From Hyphococcus sp. (GTDB lineage Bacteria; Pseudomonadota; Alphaproteobacteria; Caulobacterales; Parvularculaceae), in contig JANQON010000015.1 of assembly GCA_028289605.1 (NCBI GenBank), positions 1 through 58,091 of the forward strand: a stretch of DNA of 58,091 nucleotides. The letters run 5' to 3'. A program made the translations under genes and the position numbers. Positions 17,636-27,377 of the stretch are shown here, piece by piece (position 1 is the stretch's first letter; each line of letters opens with the position of its first letter). The notes under the pieces are model-generated. The model was given only the letters and a program-made list of their open reading frames with translations, was not told the DNA's origin and made no database searches.

Positions 17636-18484
17636 CTAGGCGTCGACGGTCACCGTCATGCCGTCAAACGCCGGACGCACATGGGCAGGCAGCATGTCGC
17701 ACAGGGTTTGATAGTCCATATGCACATGGAGGTTTGTTAGGATCGCTTTGCGCGGCCGCACCCGTTCAATCCATTCAAGCGCCAGGTCCAGATGCGCATG
17801 GGTTTTGTGCGGCGTCATCTGCAAGGCGTCTAGGATCCAGGTGTCGACGCCCTCCAGCGCGGCGAAGCTCTCCTCCGGCAGGCCGACAACGTCGCTGGAA
17901 TACGCAACGCCGCCGAAACGAAACCCGAGTGAATCAACGCCGCCGTGATGCTGCAGAAAGGCAAGCGCCGGCAATGCGCCGCCCGGCCCCTCGATCGCGA
18001 ATTCTGCGCCGTATGGCGGCATCTCCCGCTTATCGAGGATCGCCGGATAGAGCGAGCCTGGCGGGGATTCAAAACAGTATCGAAAACGGTCCGTCAGCAC
18101 CCCGGCGGTGTGATCGTCGATAAAGACCGGAACGCGCGCGCGCTGCGCAATGGCGAACACGCGCAAATCGTCAATGCCGTGGGTCTGGTCGGCGTGGGCG
18201 TGCGTGAACAGAACAGCGTCAAGGCGTGAGCAACATGCGGCAAGCAATTGCGCGCGCATGTCCGGCGACGTGTCGACAAGCACGCTGGTGGCGTGCGCGT
18301 GGTCAAACCCGTGTTCGGCGTGCGCCCGCTGCACAAGGATCGAGCATCTGAGGCGGCGGTTTTTCGGCTCATTGGGATCACATGAGCCCCAGTCCCCGGT
18401 TCCGTCCGCGCCGCCGAACCGCGGGACGCCGCCGGAAGAGCCGCTGCCGAGAATGGTGACCTTGACGACGCCGTCCCTGCTCAT
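17636..18484 (-). CDS. MBL-fold metallo-hydrolase (PhnP-like phosphodiesterase family)
   Basis: A 282-residue metallo-beta-lactamase-fold hydrolase. The N-terminal TILGSGSSGGVPRFGG is typical of the PhnP/lipoate-associated branch. The zinc motif is THAHADQTHG (H-x-H-x-D-H-type). Further ligands are probably in YSSDVVG and in the C-terminal LTNLHVHMDY. Family members cleave cyclic phosphates or act as phosphodiesterases, and the substrate is not readable here. It overlaps tatD by ATGA and ends the rlpA-dac-tmk-holB-tatD series. This tatD-MBL pairing is common in Alphaproteobacteria. It is convergent with the recombinase gene, 19 bp away. Confidence 0.85.
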   Translation of the reverse strand: MSRDGVVKVTILGSGSSGGVPRFGGADGTGDWGSCDPNEPKNRRLRCSILVQRAHAEHGFDHAHATSVLVDTSPDMRAQLLAACCSRLDAVLFTHAHADQTHGIDDLRVFAIAQRARVPVFIDDHTAGVLTDRFRYCFESPPGSLYPAILDKREMPPYGAEFAIEGPGGALPALAFLQHHGGVDSLGFRFGGVAYSSDVVGLPEESFAALEGVDTWILDALQMTPHKTHAHLDLALEWIERVRPRKAILTNLHVHMDYQTLCDMLPAHVRPAFDGMTVTVDA

Positions 18485-19269
18485 GCGCGGCTTCCCGGCT
18501 TGGCGCGAGAAAAGAGGCGAAAGAAGTTCTCGGTTGTCGCGGCCGCGATTTCATCGACCGTTCGTTCTTTGATCGCTGCAAGTCTTTCTGCAACATGCAC
18601 CAGGTAGGCCGGTTCGTTGCGTCGTCCGCGTTTCGGAACCGGCGCAAGATACGGGCAATCAGTTTCGATAATGATACGGTCGAGCGGCGCGGCTTTGGCG
18701 ATGGCGCGAATGTCGTCGGCGTTCTTGAAGGTGATGATGCCCGAAAAAGAGATATAGCCGCCAAGGGAGAGGGCGGTTTCGGCGAGAGCAGGCCCGCCGG
18801 TGTAGCAATGGAGCAGCGGCGTGAAGGCCCCTTCCCTGTGCGCCGTCTCAAGCGTTTCGCGCATTTCCTCGTCAGCTTCGCGCGTATGAATGATGAGCGG
18901 CAGTCCTGTTTCGCGCGCGGCGTCGATATGGGCGCGAAACACCGGACGCTGCATGTCGCGGCCTGAATACTCGTAATGAAAATCAAGACCGCATTCGCCG
19001 ACGCCGATGACCTTCTCGTCGGCGGCCATCTCGACAAGCGTTTCGGCTGAAAGCGCCTTGTAGTCGGCGGCGTAGTGAGGATGCACGCCGACGCTGCGCC
19101 ATATGAAATCGTGGCTATCGGCAATCTTCCGGATGGCTTCGGTCGAAGCCAGCTTGTCCGAGATGGTCAGCATATGCGTGACGCCGGCGTCGCGCGCCGC
19201 GGCGATCACGGCATCGCAGTCTTCGGCATATTGATCCGAGTGAAGATTAACATGGCTATCGACCAGCAT
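18481..19269 (-). CDS. tatD: TatD-family metal-dependent hydrolase
   Basis: A 262-residue TIM-barrel hydrolase of the TatD DNase family. Start ATG 19269 (MLVDSH) is where the family begins; the longer frame is an extension into holB. Metal-ligand motifs include GECGLDFHY, IIHTREA, LLHCYTGG and ETDCPYLAPVPKRGRRNEP. The N-terminal motif is DSHVNLH where most members have D-S-H-C-H, so the second histidine of the first metal motif is Asn. TatD enzymes act as 3'-5' exonucleases or on small substrates. It lies 7 bp after holB and overlaps the MBL gene by ATGA, so all are cotranscribed. Confidence 0.9.
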   Translation of the reverse strand: MLVDSHVNLHSDQYAEDCDAVIAAARDAGVTHMLTISDKLASTEAIRKIADSHDFIWRSVGVHPHYAADYKALSAETLVEMAADEKVIGVGECGLDFHYEYSGRDMQRPVFRAHIDAARETGLPLIIHTREADEEMRETLETAHREGAFTPLLHCYTGGPALAETALSLGGYISFSGIITFKNADDIRAIAKAAPLDRIIIETDCPYLAPVPKRGRRNEPAYLVHVAERLAAIKERTVDEIAAATTENFFRLFSRAKPGSRA

Positions 19270-19276
19270 GACGGGT

Positions 19277-20296
19277 TTAGCGGCTCCCGAAGACGCGCCG
19301 GAGATCGTACGCCATGGCCGAAACGAGATGGCTGCGATCAAGATTGAGAGCATCGCCGCGCGCGGCAAGCGACGTCACCTGCTCCCATCCGTCGGCGAGC
19401 GCGTCCGGGGCCAGTCCGGACAGCGGACCGGATAAAGACCGCCCGCGACCGGCCATGCGCGCGGCCCCGGACAATTGGGCGGTCACGGACTCGATAAAGA
19501 ACGCCCACTCTTCCGACGTCGTGCGAGCTGAGAACGCAGCGGCGACTTTTCCTGTGTCGCCCTTCCCTGTCGCCGCGCGCAAAAACGCGTCCGCCAAAGA
19601 CAGCGCGTTCGCGCCGCCCGCCGCCGCGAGGCGTAATGCATAGCCCGGCCTGCCCTCAGCGTGATCGGCGATCCGCGACGCCTCCTCGCCTTTCGCCAGG
19701 CCTTCGGCGGCCAGCAGCGCTTCGATGTCTACTTTGGGCGCAGGCGGCAAATGAATGCGCCGGCATCGCGACCGTATCGTGGGCAGCAGCCGGCCCGGTG
19801 CTGCGCTTAGCAACAACAGCAGCGTATTGGCCGGCGGCTCTTCCAGCGCCTTCAACAGCGCATTGGCGGCGTTGCGATTAAGATCGTCTGCCGTATCGAT
19901 GATGGCGACGCGTGCGCCGCCGAATGCGGCCGTGCGGCCTAGAAACTGCGTTAGGAGCCTTACTGTTTCTACCGTGATTTCAGATTGATATTTGGATGTT
20001 TTCTCATTCCACAGGCGTTCGGCGACGAACAGGTCGGGATGGGCTTTTTGTGCGATCAGCTTGAAGACCTGGGTGTCATTGGCAACGTCAAACGTCGTAT
20101 CAGTGTCAAGCGCATTCGGCGCCAGAACCCCGCGAGCGATGCGGTAAGCCAGCGTCGCTTTTCCCGCGCCGGACGGACCGGCGATGATCCAACCATGAGA
20201 CAGCGCGCCCGCGGACATGGTTCGCCGCAGAGACGCCTCAACGTCGTCGCGACCGATCTGCGCGTCGCGTTCGTGGGGTTGAGTAAGGTCGGTCAT
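19277..20296 (-). CDS. holB: DNA polymerase III delta' subunit
   Basis: A 339-residue clamp-loader subunit. The AAA+ P-loop GPSGAGKATLAYRIARG (about 40-56) carries the alphaproteobacterial GKAT variant. The sensor-1 region TADDLNRNAANALLKALEEPP is the best-conserved clamp-loader block, followed by SAAPGRLLPTIRSRCRRIHL with the SRC motif. The C-terminal third is less conserved, as usual. It loads the beta clamp on DNA with tau/gamma and delta. It sits between tmk (42 bp upstream) and tatD (7 bp downstream), which is the conserved order. metG, often found between holB and tatD in related genomes, is absent. Confidence 0.92.
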   Translation of the reverse strand: MTDLTQPHERDAQIGRDDVEASLRRTMSAGALSHGWIIAGPSGAGKATLAYRIARGVLAPNALDTDTTFDVANDTQVFKLIAQKAHPDLFVAERLWNEKTSKYQSEITVETVRLLTQFLGRTAAFGGARVAIIDTADDLNRNAANALLKALEEPPANTLLLLLSAAPGRLLPTIRSRCRRIHLPPAPKVDIEALLAAEGLAKGEEASRIADHAEGRPGYALRLAAAGGANALSLADAFLRAATGKGDTGKVAAAFSARTTSEEWAFFIESVTAQLSGAARMAGRGRSLSGPLSGLAPDALADGWEQVTSLAARGDALNLDRSHLVSAMAYDLRRVFGSR

Positions 20297-20338
20297 GCGC
20301 CTTTGTTACCGCATTCAGCGGATCGGACAACCGCGGCG

Positions 20339-20992
20339 TCAGCCGGGCGCGGATATCGCGGGCAGCCGCGATTCGACGGCGCGCCACACCGCCCGTTCCG
20401 TCTCTTCGACAGCGCCGCCCGCGTCGATAACGACGCATCGTCCCGGATCGCTGCGCGCGATGGTCAAAAATGCTTCCCGCACGGCCTGTTGGAACTGCTC
20501 GCCCTTGGACTCAAACCTTGTTTCCGCGCCAGCGCGATCGCTCGCCCGGCGCAGCCCTTCCTCAATGGGCAAGTCAAGAATGATCGTCAAATCGGGATTG
20601 TTGTCGCCGACCACCAACGCGTGAAGCGTCGCCGCGGCGTGGGTTCCCAACGCGCCGGCCATGCCCTGATAGGCCATCGTTGAGTCAGAAAACCGATCGG
20701 TGATGACAACAGCGCCTCGTTCAAGGGCCGGCGCGATCACACGCTCCAGATGATCGCGCCGGGCGGCGACCATCAACAGCGCCTCGGTCATGGGCGACCA
20801 CTTGTCCTTGTCGCCTTCGACAAGCAGTTTGCGGATGGCTTCGGCCCCGGGCGAACCGCCCGGCTCGCGCGTGGTGACAACGTCCCATCCGACGGTGCTC
20901 AGCCTTTCGGCGAGACGCTTGATCTGGGTGGATTTGCCGACGCCGTCGCCGCCCTCGAAACTGATGAATACCCCGGACTTTGGTTCGGTCAC
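20339..20992 (-). CDS. tmk: thymidylate kinase
   Basis: A 217-residue dTMP kinase (dTMP + ATP to dTDP + ADP). The P-loop is FEGGDGVGKST (about 12-22). TREPGGSPGAEAIRKLL is the dTMP-binding DR-x/TREPGG motif. VITDRFSDSTMAYQG holds the DR(Y/F) motif, and the LID region is about 148-160. It overlaps the D,D-carboxypeptidase gene by ATGA, so translation is probably coupled. The rlpA-dac-tmk-holB order is a recurrent alphaproteobacterial operon linking cell-wall and replication genes. Confidence 0.95.
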   Translation of the reverse strand: MTEPKSGVFISFEGGDGVGKSTQIKRLAERLSTVGWDVVTTREPGGSPGAEAIRKLLVEGDKDKWSPMTEALLMVAARRDHLERVIAPALERGAVVITDRFSDSTMAYQGMAGALGTHAAATLHALVVGDNNPDLTIILDLPIEEGLRRASDRAGAETRFESKGEQFQQAVREAFLTIARSDPGRCVVIDAGGAVEETERAVWRAVESRLPAISAPG

Positions 20993-22176
20993 GGCTGCAA
21001 CGCGCTTGCCGTTTCCGCCGACGACTTGTCCGGCTTCGCCAGAAGGGTCTTTGCGCCCAGCCCGATTTTTCCGAATACGCCCATTTCCCGAACGCCGCGC
21101 GCCGCGTAGAGCGGATACTCCTTCGTAGCGCCGCCGTCGATCTCCACGCGCAGATAACCGATCTGCTGATTGGCGGCGATCGGGGCTGCAACCGGGCCGT
21201 TGTAGACAACTGTTGCTTTGGTGTTGTCCTTAAGTTGGCGATGGACAATCGCGTTCACGGGCTCGGCGACCATGAGCGGCGCCGTTTTCTGTTTGCCTTT
21301 AAACACCATGGCTTCGCCGACGAGATCGCCCGGCTCGTATAGCGTCACGCGAGAATAATCATTAAACGCGATGCGCATCATTCTGGCGGCTTCTTCGGTC
21401 CGGGCGCGGTTTGATTCCAGACCGTTTAAGACGACAATCCGTCTTTCGTCGTCTTTGACGGCTGAGCCCACAAGACCATAGCCTGACTCTTCCGTATGAC
21501 CCGTTTTCAGACCGTCGGCGCCGCTAAATGTGTCCAGCAGCGCGTTCCTGTTTTCCTGGCGGATTTTTTCCCAGGTGAATTCGCGTTCGGCGAAGAGGCC
21601 GTAATATTCTGGAAAGTCGCGAATGATCTTGCGCGTCAGAAGCGCCAGATCCCGCATCGACATTTTCTGGTTTTCATCGGGCCAGCCGGACGCGTTGGAA
21701 AAGGTCGAATCTAGGAGCTTCCATTCGCGCGCCTTTTGATTCATGAGCGCCGCGAAAGCCTCTTCTGAGCCGGCGATATTCTCGGCCACGACGATGCAAG
21801 CGTCGTTGCCCGATTGAACGATGATGCCGCGCAACAGATTTTCAACCGAAATCTCGGTGTCGACGCGCACCCACATTTTGGAGCCGCGCATGCGCCAGGC
21901 TTTTTCGGAAACGTCAAACATATCCGTTAGCTTGAGGTCGCCGGTCTTCAGCTTCTCAAAAACGATGGCCGCGGTCATGAGCTTTGACATTGACGCCGGC
22001 GCCGTCGGAACCCGCGCATTCTTTTCGTAAAGGATCTCGCCGGTCCTGTAATCCATGATGACGGCGTACTCAGCCGGCGTCTCAACCGTTTGCGCGACGG
22101 CCGTCGCCATGGCGGCGCCAAAGACGGCGAAAACAACACTCAAAATGCGCACGACTCGGTAACTCCTCATTTCCAT
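20989..22176 (-). CDS. dacC: serine-type D-Ala-D-Ala carboxypeptidase (penicillin-binding protein 5/6 type)
   Basis: A 395-residue periplasmic low-mass PBP that trims the terminal D-Ala of peptidoglycan pentapeptides. The signal peptide ends near AVAQT. The three active-site motifs are present: SMSK (S-x-x-K, in PASMSKLMTA), SGND (S-x-N) and KTGHTEESGYG (K-T-G). The C-terminal all-beta domain (about 270-380) is the PBP5-like stalk. No obvious C-terminal amphipathic membrane anchor is seen. ATG 22176 with AAGGAT upstream is chosen over the TTG at 22215, which overlaps rlpA by TTGA. The precise dac letter is not certain. Confidence 0.92.
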   Translation of the reverse strand: MEMRSYRVVRILSVVFAVFGAAMATAVAQTVETPAEYAVIMDYRTGEILYEKNARVPTAPASMSKLMTAAIVFEKLKTGDLKLTDMFDVSEKAWRMRGSKMWVRVDTEISVENLLRGIIVQSGNDACIVVAENIAGSEEAFAALMNQKAREWKLLDSTFSNASGWPDENQKMSMRDLALLTRKIIRDFPEYYGLFAEREFTWEKIRQENRNALLDTFSGADGLKTGHTEESGYGLVGSAVKDDERRIVVLNGLESNRARTEEAARMMRIAFNDYSRVTLYEPGDLVGEAMVFKGKQKTAPLMVAEPVNAIVHRQLKDNTKATVVYNGPVAAPIAANQQIGYLRVEIDGGATKEYPLYAARGVREMGVFGKIGLGAKTLLAKPDKSSAETASALQP

Positions 22177-22211
22177 CAGCGCCGATCCTTCAGCGCCGGC
22201 GGTTTTCGGCC

Positions 22212-23189
22212 TCAAGAGGGCCTTTGCGCGATAATGACCGCGGAACCATAACCTGCTTCGCGAACCCGCTCCAACCCGTCTGAAGCCGCGTCAATTGATG
22301 CGAACGGCCCTAAATTGATCCGATATCGGGCGGTTTCCGCTCCTTCGTCGAAGCGGGCGATGGTCAGCGGCCCCTCCCCGTCAAGGCGCGCGCGGATGCC
22401 GGGCAGCGTTGCAATGTCGTCGATGACCGCAACCTGGATGACGTATTCGCGCAACTCAAGCGGCGGGGCCGGCACCAGGCTGGGCGCCTTCGGCGGCGCG
22501 TCCGGGTTCGGATCGGACTCTACAATCAGTGCGGCAATATCGATCTGATTGGTCTCCCCGTCGACCGGATCTGGGTTCGCCGGCGCGGCGGCGTCCTCAG
22601 CGACAGGGGCCTGCGCGACGATCGGCGCAGCAGGCTGCGCCGGCGCAGCGTCGACGCTGTCGTCATTCGCCGCGTAGAGCGCAGGCGGCGCCTGCCCGGG
22701 TAAGGGCGCCAGCCCCAAAAACTTCACCCGTACGCGGGCGAGCCCGGCATGTTCAAAACCAAGCTTGCGCGCTGCGGCGCGGGAAAGATCGATAATGCGG
22801 TTATGGGCGAACGGTCCGCGGTCATTAACGCGAACGACGGCGCGGCGGCCATTGTCGAGATTGGTGACCTCCACCATGGAAGGCAGCGGCAGCGTCGTAT
22901 GGGCGGCGGTCATCTGGCGCATGTCGAAAATCTCGCCGTTGGCCGTCGGGCGTCCATGAAAATCTGCGCCGTACCACGACGCCACGCCCTTGCGGTCATA
23001 GTCGGGATCCGCAGCCGGCCGGTACCATTCGCCGTTGATTTTGTAGGGTTTGCCGATCTTGTAGTGGGGCGACGGATCTCCCGCTGAACGCGACGGCCCG
23101 CCGGTCGCGCACCCTGCGGCGGCGACAAGCGCCGATGCGGCGATCGCCATTGAAATCGGACGAAATTTCAAGCGCGCCGGCATAAGCAA
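22212..23189 (-). CDS. rlpA: septal ring lytic transglycosylase RlpA with SPOR domain
   Basis: A 325-residue lipoprotein with lipobox VAAAGC. The double-psi beta-barrel RlpA domain covers about 65-165: KGVASWYGADFHGRPTANGE, AAHTTLPLPSMVEVTNL and VNDRGPFAHNRIIDLS, with the catalytic-type His and Asp. A Pro/Ala-rich linker (about 170-240) leads to a C-terminal SPOR domain (YVIQVAVIDDIATLPGIRARL...RINLGPF) that binds denuded glycan strands at the septum. It cleaves glycan strands lacking stem peptides during division. It heads the cell-wall/replication series. 212 bp separate it from tRNA-Ser. Confidence 0.93.
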   Translation of the reverse strand: MLMPARLKFRPISMAIAASALVAAAGCATGGPSRSAGDPSPHYKIGKPYKINGEWYRPAADPDYDRKGVASWYGADFHGRPTANGEIFDMRQMTAAHTTLPLPSMVEVTNLDNGRRAVVRVNDRGPFAHNRIIDLSRAAARKLGFEHAGLARVRVKFLGLAPLPGQAPPALYAANDDSVDAAPAQPAAPIVAQAPVAEDAAAPANPDPVDGETNQIDIAALIVESDPNPDAPPKAPSLVPAPPLELREYVIQVAVIDDIATLPGIRARLDGEGPLTIARFDEGAETARYRINLGPFASIDAASDGLERVREAGYGSAVIIAQRPS

Positions 23190-23401
23190 GATCTCAACTA
23201 AGGGTGACAGAAGCCGCCATTAAACCGCTGCTGAGAAAGCCGGTCAAAGCTTAATCTTGTGTTAACCCTGGGTGAGAAGCCCCGCCAGGGCCTCGCGAAT
23301 ACGGCCGATTTCGCCGGGCCGCGGGGGATTGCGGATTCGCTCTTCCGTTTTTCGGCGATTTCGCTACATAGCGTCACCTTCGGATCACGCCGGTCCCGAG
23401 C

Positions 23402-23491
23402 GGAGGGGTGGCAGAGTGGTCGAATGCGGCGGTCTTGAAAACCGTTGGGCCTTTGCGGGTCCCGTGGGTTCGAATCCCACCCCCTCCGCCA
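23402..23491 (+). tRNA. tRNA-Ser(UGA)
   Basis: A 90-nt class II tRNA. Acceptor GGAGGGG pairs with CCCCTCC, the anticodon loop CTTGAAA gives TGA, the long variable arm is present, the T arm is GTGGG/CCCAC, and CCA is encoded. Its last 14 bases are repeated at 44444-44457 and mark the left end of the genomic island. Confidence 0.96.
23478..23491. repeat. attL direct repeat (tRNA-Ser 3' end)
   Basis: CACCCCCTCCGCCA, the last 14 bases of tRNA-Ser(UGA), is identical to 44444-44457. The insertion leaves the tRNA gene intact. Confidence 0.85.
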
Positions 23492-24260
23492 GCTCATTGC
23501 CGTAACATATTGTTTTCTTTTGATAATGGCGGAAAGGCGTTTTGCGCATCCCACTTACCAGACCACTTAAGATGCGCAGTTCATTTGCGGGTTGTGGAAG
23601 CCGTTCAAGAAGACAGAATGCGCGAGATTCCGATTCCCAAGGCGTCTATTTGCGCATCGGAAACTTCGCGATCGGAATCCAAACGCTCCTCCCTTTCGGT
23701 AACCATATGGTCTGAAAGAGCGCGATTTCGGCGACAGGTGCGCTGATGATGACGTGGTTGTTGTCGGCGGAAAGATCTCTGATTATTCAGCCCACCAATC
23801 AAACGGCTTCATTCGCGGGAGAATGTGAGCCCCTGCCCGCCCTGATGGGTGCAATTCTAATTCGAACAAGACAGGCGAGCGGACTAGCCCAACTAGAAAA
23901 GCGCGCGGTGAATCTCGATTGCAGTTGTAGTCTTGTCTAGTATCTGAGCCGATACCCTGAACTCTGAACCGGAATTGAATTCCTGCTGCTGAAAAGCGCT
24001 CGGGGACGGAATTACCCGCGTAACAGCGCCGCGGAAGGACCCATCACAAGAGTCCAGCAGCGTTAGTCTATTGGGCGCCTTTCGCCGAAAGCGAACGTTT
24101 GTACGTCGCCTTTGCGATGTCTGGTTTGCGCGCATAGAGTGTCGATAGTCACAGGCTATTCCCCCTAGGCTCGCCAAGAGGTGAACGGAAGTGTACCTAT
24201 CGAAGTTGGAACAAGCGTGCGTCAGAATGTTTTCGGTCGGGACAAGGCTGTTCGAAGCGT
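23492..24260. other. gene-free left end of the island
   Basis: No convincing gene is seen. Short open frames on both strands lack ribosome-binding sites and family features. The stretch holds one copy (23963-24020) of a 58-bp imperfect direct repeat whose partner is at 41044-41101. It separates tRNA-Ser from the 3' end of hsdR and may hold integrase arm sites or decayed cargo. Confidence 0.6.
23963..24020 (+). repeat. 58-bp diverged direct repeat, left copy
   Basis: An ungapped alignment with 41044-41101 gives 42 of 58 identical positions by eye. Shared blocks include AACCG, AATTG, CCTGC and TACCCGC. Both copies lie on the same strand within the island, one near each end. Confidence 0.5.
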
Positions 24261-27200
24261 CTAAATTTTTCCGCCAACACCCTTAAATTTTTCAACGAAC
24301 GCGGAGATGCGCTGGAAAACGTCCCGCTTTTTAGTCAAATATTGCGGATTGAGTGGACTCATCTTTGGCAAGATGGAATTCAGCTCCGTACCGTTCTCGC
24401 TCGCATACTCGCGCTTAATTGATGCCGCGATATAGCGCTTAGCCTCATTCGCATTCAGTTTTTCGCCGACAATGAGCTCTTCCGCTTCTCGGCGTTTTTC
24501 CGCTTGTGCGAATGCAAAGAAGGCTTCAATCACCCCAGCTTTGTCTACGAGTTCGTCGAGGTTTGTCTGATTTATGAAATCGACGATAAGGCTTTCTTTC
24601 GCACGGTTGGAGATACTCGCGCGGATGACGCGGCAAATTTCGCCAACGAGCTCCGACTTGCTTTTCGTTTTCTTGTTATGCTCGAAGATCAGCTCAAGGA
24701 TGTAATCCAGATTGATTTCCTGGGACTTCAGCAGATCGACCTCAAATACGACATCATCCCAGTCGATCGTTGACTCCACCTGCTCTGCGCTCGCCTTTTC
24801 ACGCCGAAGCCAATCCCGGATGTCGTTGTAGGTCGAACGGTAGTCTTGGATCTTCCGGTCTGCGGGCATCTGAACAGATTTGAGCTCCGCAATTTCATCA
24901 TTGCTCATATTATGCCGCTCTTTGAACGCTGTCAGAGCTTCGTTATCACTCTCGTCGATCTCCTGGAGCTCTCTGAGGCTGGAAAACTCATCGTAGTTCT
25001 GAAGGATGTTCTCAACACGGAGGTACTCACCGAACAGCTTCGCAAAGGCCTTTTTGTCCACCTCCTTTTCGATCGCAGCGGGGTCAGGGAAGCGTTCTTC
25101 AAGCTCCTGAACCACATCGACAAAGCCGCGTCGTGCTTCACCAGTCGTCTGGTCTGTGAAGCCCTCCATATATTCGGAGTAGCTTTTTTCCAGAACGACG
25201 TTCTTGGTGTTGGCGTTGCCAAATAGCGTTATCGCTTTGACCGTAGCCTCTTCCAAGTCGCGGAAGGTGACGATATTCCCGAACGATTTGGTCGCATCAT
25301 AAATGCGATTGGTGCGGGAATAGGCTTGGATGAGACCGTGAAAACGCAGATTCTTGTCCACGAAAAGCGTGTTCAGCGTCGGTGCATCAAAGCCAGTGAG
25401 GAACATCCCGACAACAATGAGCAGATCGACTTCCTTGGCCTTTACCCGCTTGGCCAAGTCTCGATAGTAGTTCTGAAAACCTTTGCTATCGACGCTGAAA
25501 TTCGTTCGGAAATAGGCATTGTAGTCGGCGATCGCCGTGCTCAGGAATTCCTTGGCGCTACTGTTGAGCGCAGAGACTTCAAAGCTCTCGTCGGGAATGT
25601 CACCAATTGCGTCCTGCTCTTCATTCGCCGCGAACGAAAAGATCGTCGCGATCTTCAATGGTTTGTCGCTGCCTGCCTGCAGCTTGTTCAGGCTTTCATA
25701 ATAGAGCTTTGCCGCTTCGACACTGCTCACGGCGAACATGGCATTGAAGCCCTTATTGTCCCCATACAATCGATGAGTTTTGCGGCGAAAGTTTTCCAGG
25801 ACGTACTGAGAAATCTCGGAAATGCGTTCAGGGTGCTGAAGGGCCTGTCTGTTCTCGGCGGCAGTCAGCTTTTTCTCGTTCTGTTCGGTCTCGATGGCCT
25901 TAAACTGCGGACGCACATCGTTGTAATCGACCTTGAACTTCAGCACTTTTTCATCGCGGATGGCGTCCGTGATGACGTAGGAGTGAAGCTCGCTCCCGAA
26001 CACGCTGGCCGTCGTCTCCGCCCCCGAAGCATTTTCCGGGAAGATCGGAGTGCCGGTGAAGCCAAACTGGCAGAAGTGCTTGAATTTGCGTTTAAGATTC
26101 TTCTGCGCCTCACCAAATTGACTGCGGTGGCATTCATCGAAAATGAAGACGACGCGCTGAGTATAGACCGGCAGGTCGCCTTCGCTTTTCATCAGGTTGT
26201 TGAGCTTTTGGATTGTCGTGACGATGATCTTGTTATCGTCTCTTGACAGATTGCGCTTCAAGGCGGCGGTGCTGTCGGATCCATTGACGCTATCCTGTTG
26301 GAACCTCTGATATTCCTTCATCGTCTGATAATCGAGGTCCTTGCGGTCGACCACGAAAAAGACTTTGTCGATGAAATCAAGTCCGGTGGCGAGGCGGGCC
26401 GCCTTAAAGCTGGTCAACGTTTTGCCCGAGCCCGTCGTGTGCCAGATATATCCGCCGCTTTCCGGCTTGCCCAAAACCTTGCCTTGAGATGTCTTGCCTT
26501 CGAATGAGCTTCTGATCTTCCTCAGGATGCGTTCGGTTGCCGCAATCTGATAGGGGCGCATCACCAGAAGCGTATCGCTGACATCAAAGACGGAGTAATC
26601 CAGCAAAACCTTCAGCAGTGTCCGCTTCTCGAAGAAGGTCGCCGTAAAGTCCTTCAGGTCTCTGATCAGGCTGTTATCCGCCTGCGCCCAGTTCATCGTG
26701 AAATCGAAGCTGTTCTTGTCGCGCTTGGTCGTGTTGGCGAAGTAGCGCGTGTCCGTACCATTCGAAATCACAAACACCTGCAGATATTTGTAAAGCGAAC
26801 TGTCCGAATTGAAACTTTCTTTGCTATAGCGGTGAATCTGATTGAAGGCTTCACGGATGGCGACGCCGCGCTTTTTCAGTTCGACCTGCACTAGGGGCAG
26901 GCCGTTCACCAGGATCGTCACATCGTAGCGGTTGGCATGGGTGCCTGCCTGCTCGAACTGCTTGATGACTTGGACCTTGTTACGGCAGACATTTGTCTTA
27001 TCCACCAGCGCAATGTTCTGGATGCGGCCATCGTCGAAAACGAAGTCTTTGATATGGTTTCGGTGAATTTTGTCGGCCTTGTCTGTGATGCTGTCACTCA
27101 CAGGGTCCATATAGTCCTCAACGAACCGCGCCCACTCTTTATCTGTAAATTGAACATCATTAAGCGCTTCCAGCTGGACACGCACATTCGCCAGCATCGC

Positions 27201-27377
27201 GTCGGTTGATTTCAGATTAGGCAGATACTCATAGCCCTGATTGCGCAAGTCATCGATCAGCTCGCGTTCAAGATCCGCCTCGGACTGATAGCTGTCCGCC
27301 GCCTCCCAGGCGCGTACATATTTGTCGAGCACGACGAAGCGGTTGGTCTCGGCGATGGGTGTTGTCTGCTCAGCCAT
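24261..27377 (-). CDS. hsdR: type I restriction enzyme, R (endonuclease/translocase) subunit
   Basis: A 1038-residue motor subunit. The N-terminal PD-(D/E)xK nuclease region includes [20 protein letters not shown] (near 155-175, giving the E-x-K). Two RecA-like helicase domains follow: Walker [12 protein letters not shown] (near 315), DEAD-type DECHRSQFG (near 415), motif [11 protein letters not shown], and motif VI-like [10 protein letters not shown]. The C-terminal helical part binds the methylase core. It cuts unmethylated DNA far from the recognition site after ATP-driven translocation. Its start overlaps the ATPase gene by 8 bp. It is the last gene of the five-gene operon. Sequence style is closest to the EcoR124-type (IC) group. 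Confidence 0.94.
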   Translation of the reverse strand: MAEQTTPIAETNRFVVLDKYVRAWEAADSYQSEADLERELIDDLRNQGYEYLPNLKSTDAMLANVRVQLEALNDVQFTDKEWARFVEDYMDPVSDSITDKADKIHRNHIKDFVFDDGRIQNIALVDKTNVCRNKVQVIKQFEQAGTHANRYDVTILVNGLPLVQVELKKRGVAIREAFNQIHRYSKESFNSDSSLYKYLQVFVISNGTDTRYFANTTKRDKNSFDFTMNWAQADNSLIRDLKDFTATFFEKRTLLKVLLDYSVFDVSDTLLVMRPYQIAATERILRKIRSSFEGKTSQGKVLGKPESGGYIWHTTGSGKTLTSFKAARLATGLDFIDKVFFVVDRKDLDYQTMKEYQRFQQDSVNGSDSTAALKRNLSRDDNKIIVTTIQKLNNLMKSEGDLPVYTQRVVFIFDECHRSQFGEAQKNLKRKFKHFCQFGFTGTPIFPENASGAETTASVFGSELHSYVITDAIRDEKVLKFKVDYNDVRPQFKAIETEQNEKKLTAAENRQALQHPERISEISQYVLENFRRKTHRLYGDNKGFNAMFAVSSVEAAKLYYESLNKLQAGSDKPLKIATIFSFAANEEQDAIGDIPDESFEVSALNSSAKEFLSTAIADYNAYFRTNFSVDSKGFQNYYRDLAKRVKAKEVDLLIVVGMFLTGFDAPTLNTLFVDKNLRFHGLIQAYSRTNRIYDATKSFGNIVTFRDLEEATVKAITLFGNANTKNVVLEKSYSEYMEGFTDQTTGEARRGFVDVVQELEERFPDPAAIEKEVDKKAFAKLFGEYLRVENILQNYDEFSSLRELQEIDESDNEALTAFKERHNMSNDEIAELKSVQMPADRKIQDYRSTYNDIRDWLRREKASAEQVESTIDWDDVVFEVDLLKSQEINLDYILELIFEHNKKTKSKSELVGEICRVIRASISNRAKESLIVDFINQTNLDELVDKAGVIEAFFAFAQAEKRREAEELIVGEKLNANEAKRYIAASIKREYASENGTELNSILPKMSPLNPQYLTKKRDVFQRISAFVEKFKGVGGKI

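Noticed and set aside
23408-23746. Frame beginning MAEWSNAAVLKTVG
   Set aside because: It starts inside tRNA-Ser, and this string is a known translation artefact of tRNA-Ser genes.
23893-24177. 94-residue minus-strand frame with NVRFRRKAP
   Set aside because: No start context or family support. Similar strings recur as artefacts in alphaproteobacterial intergenic DNA.
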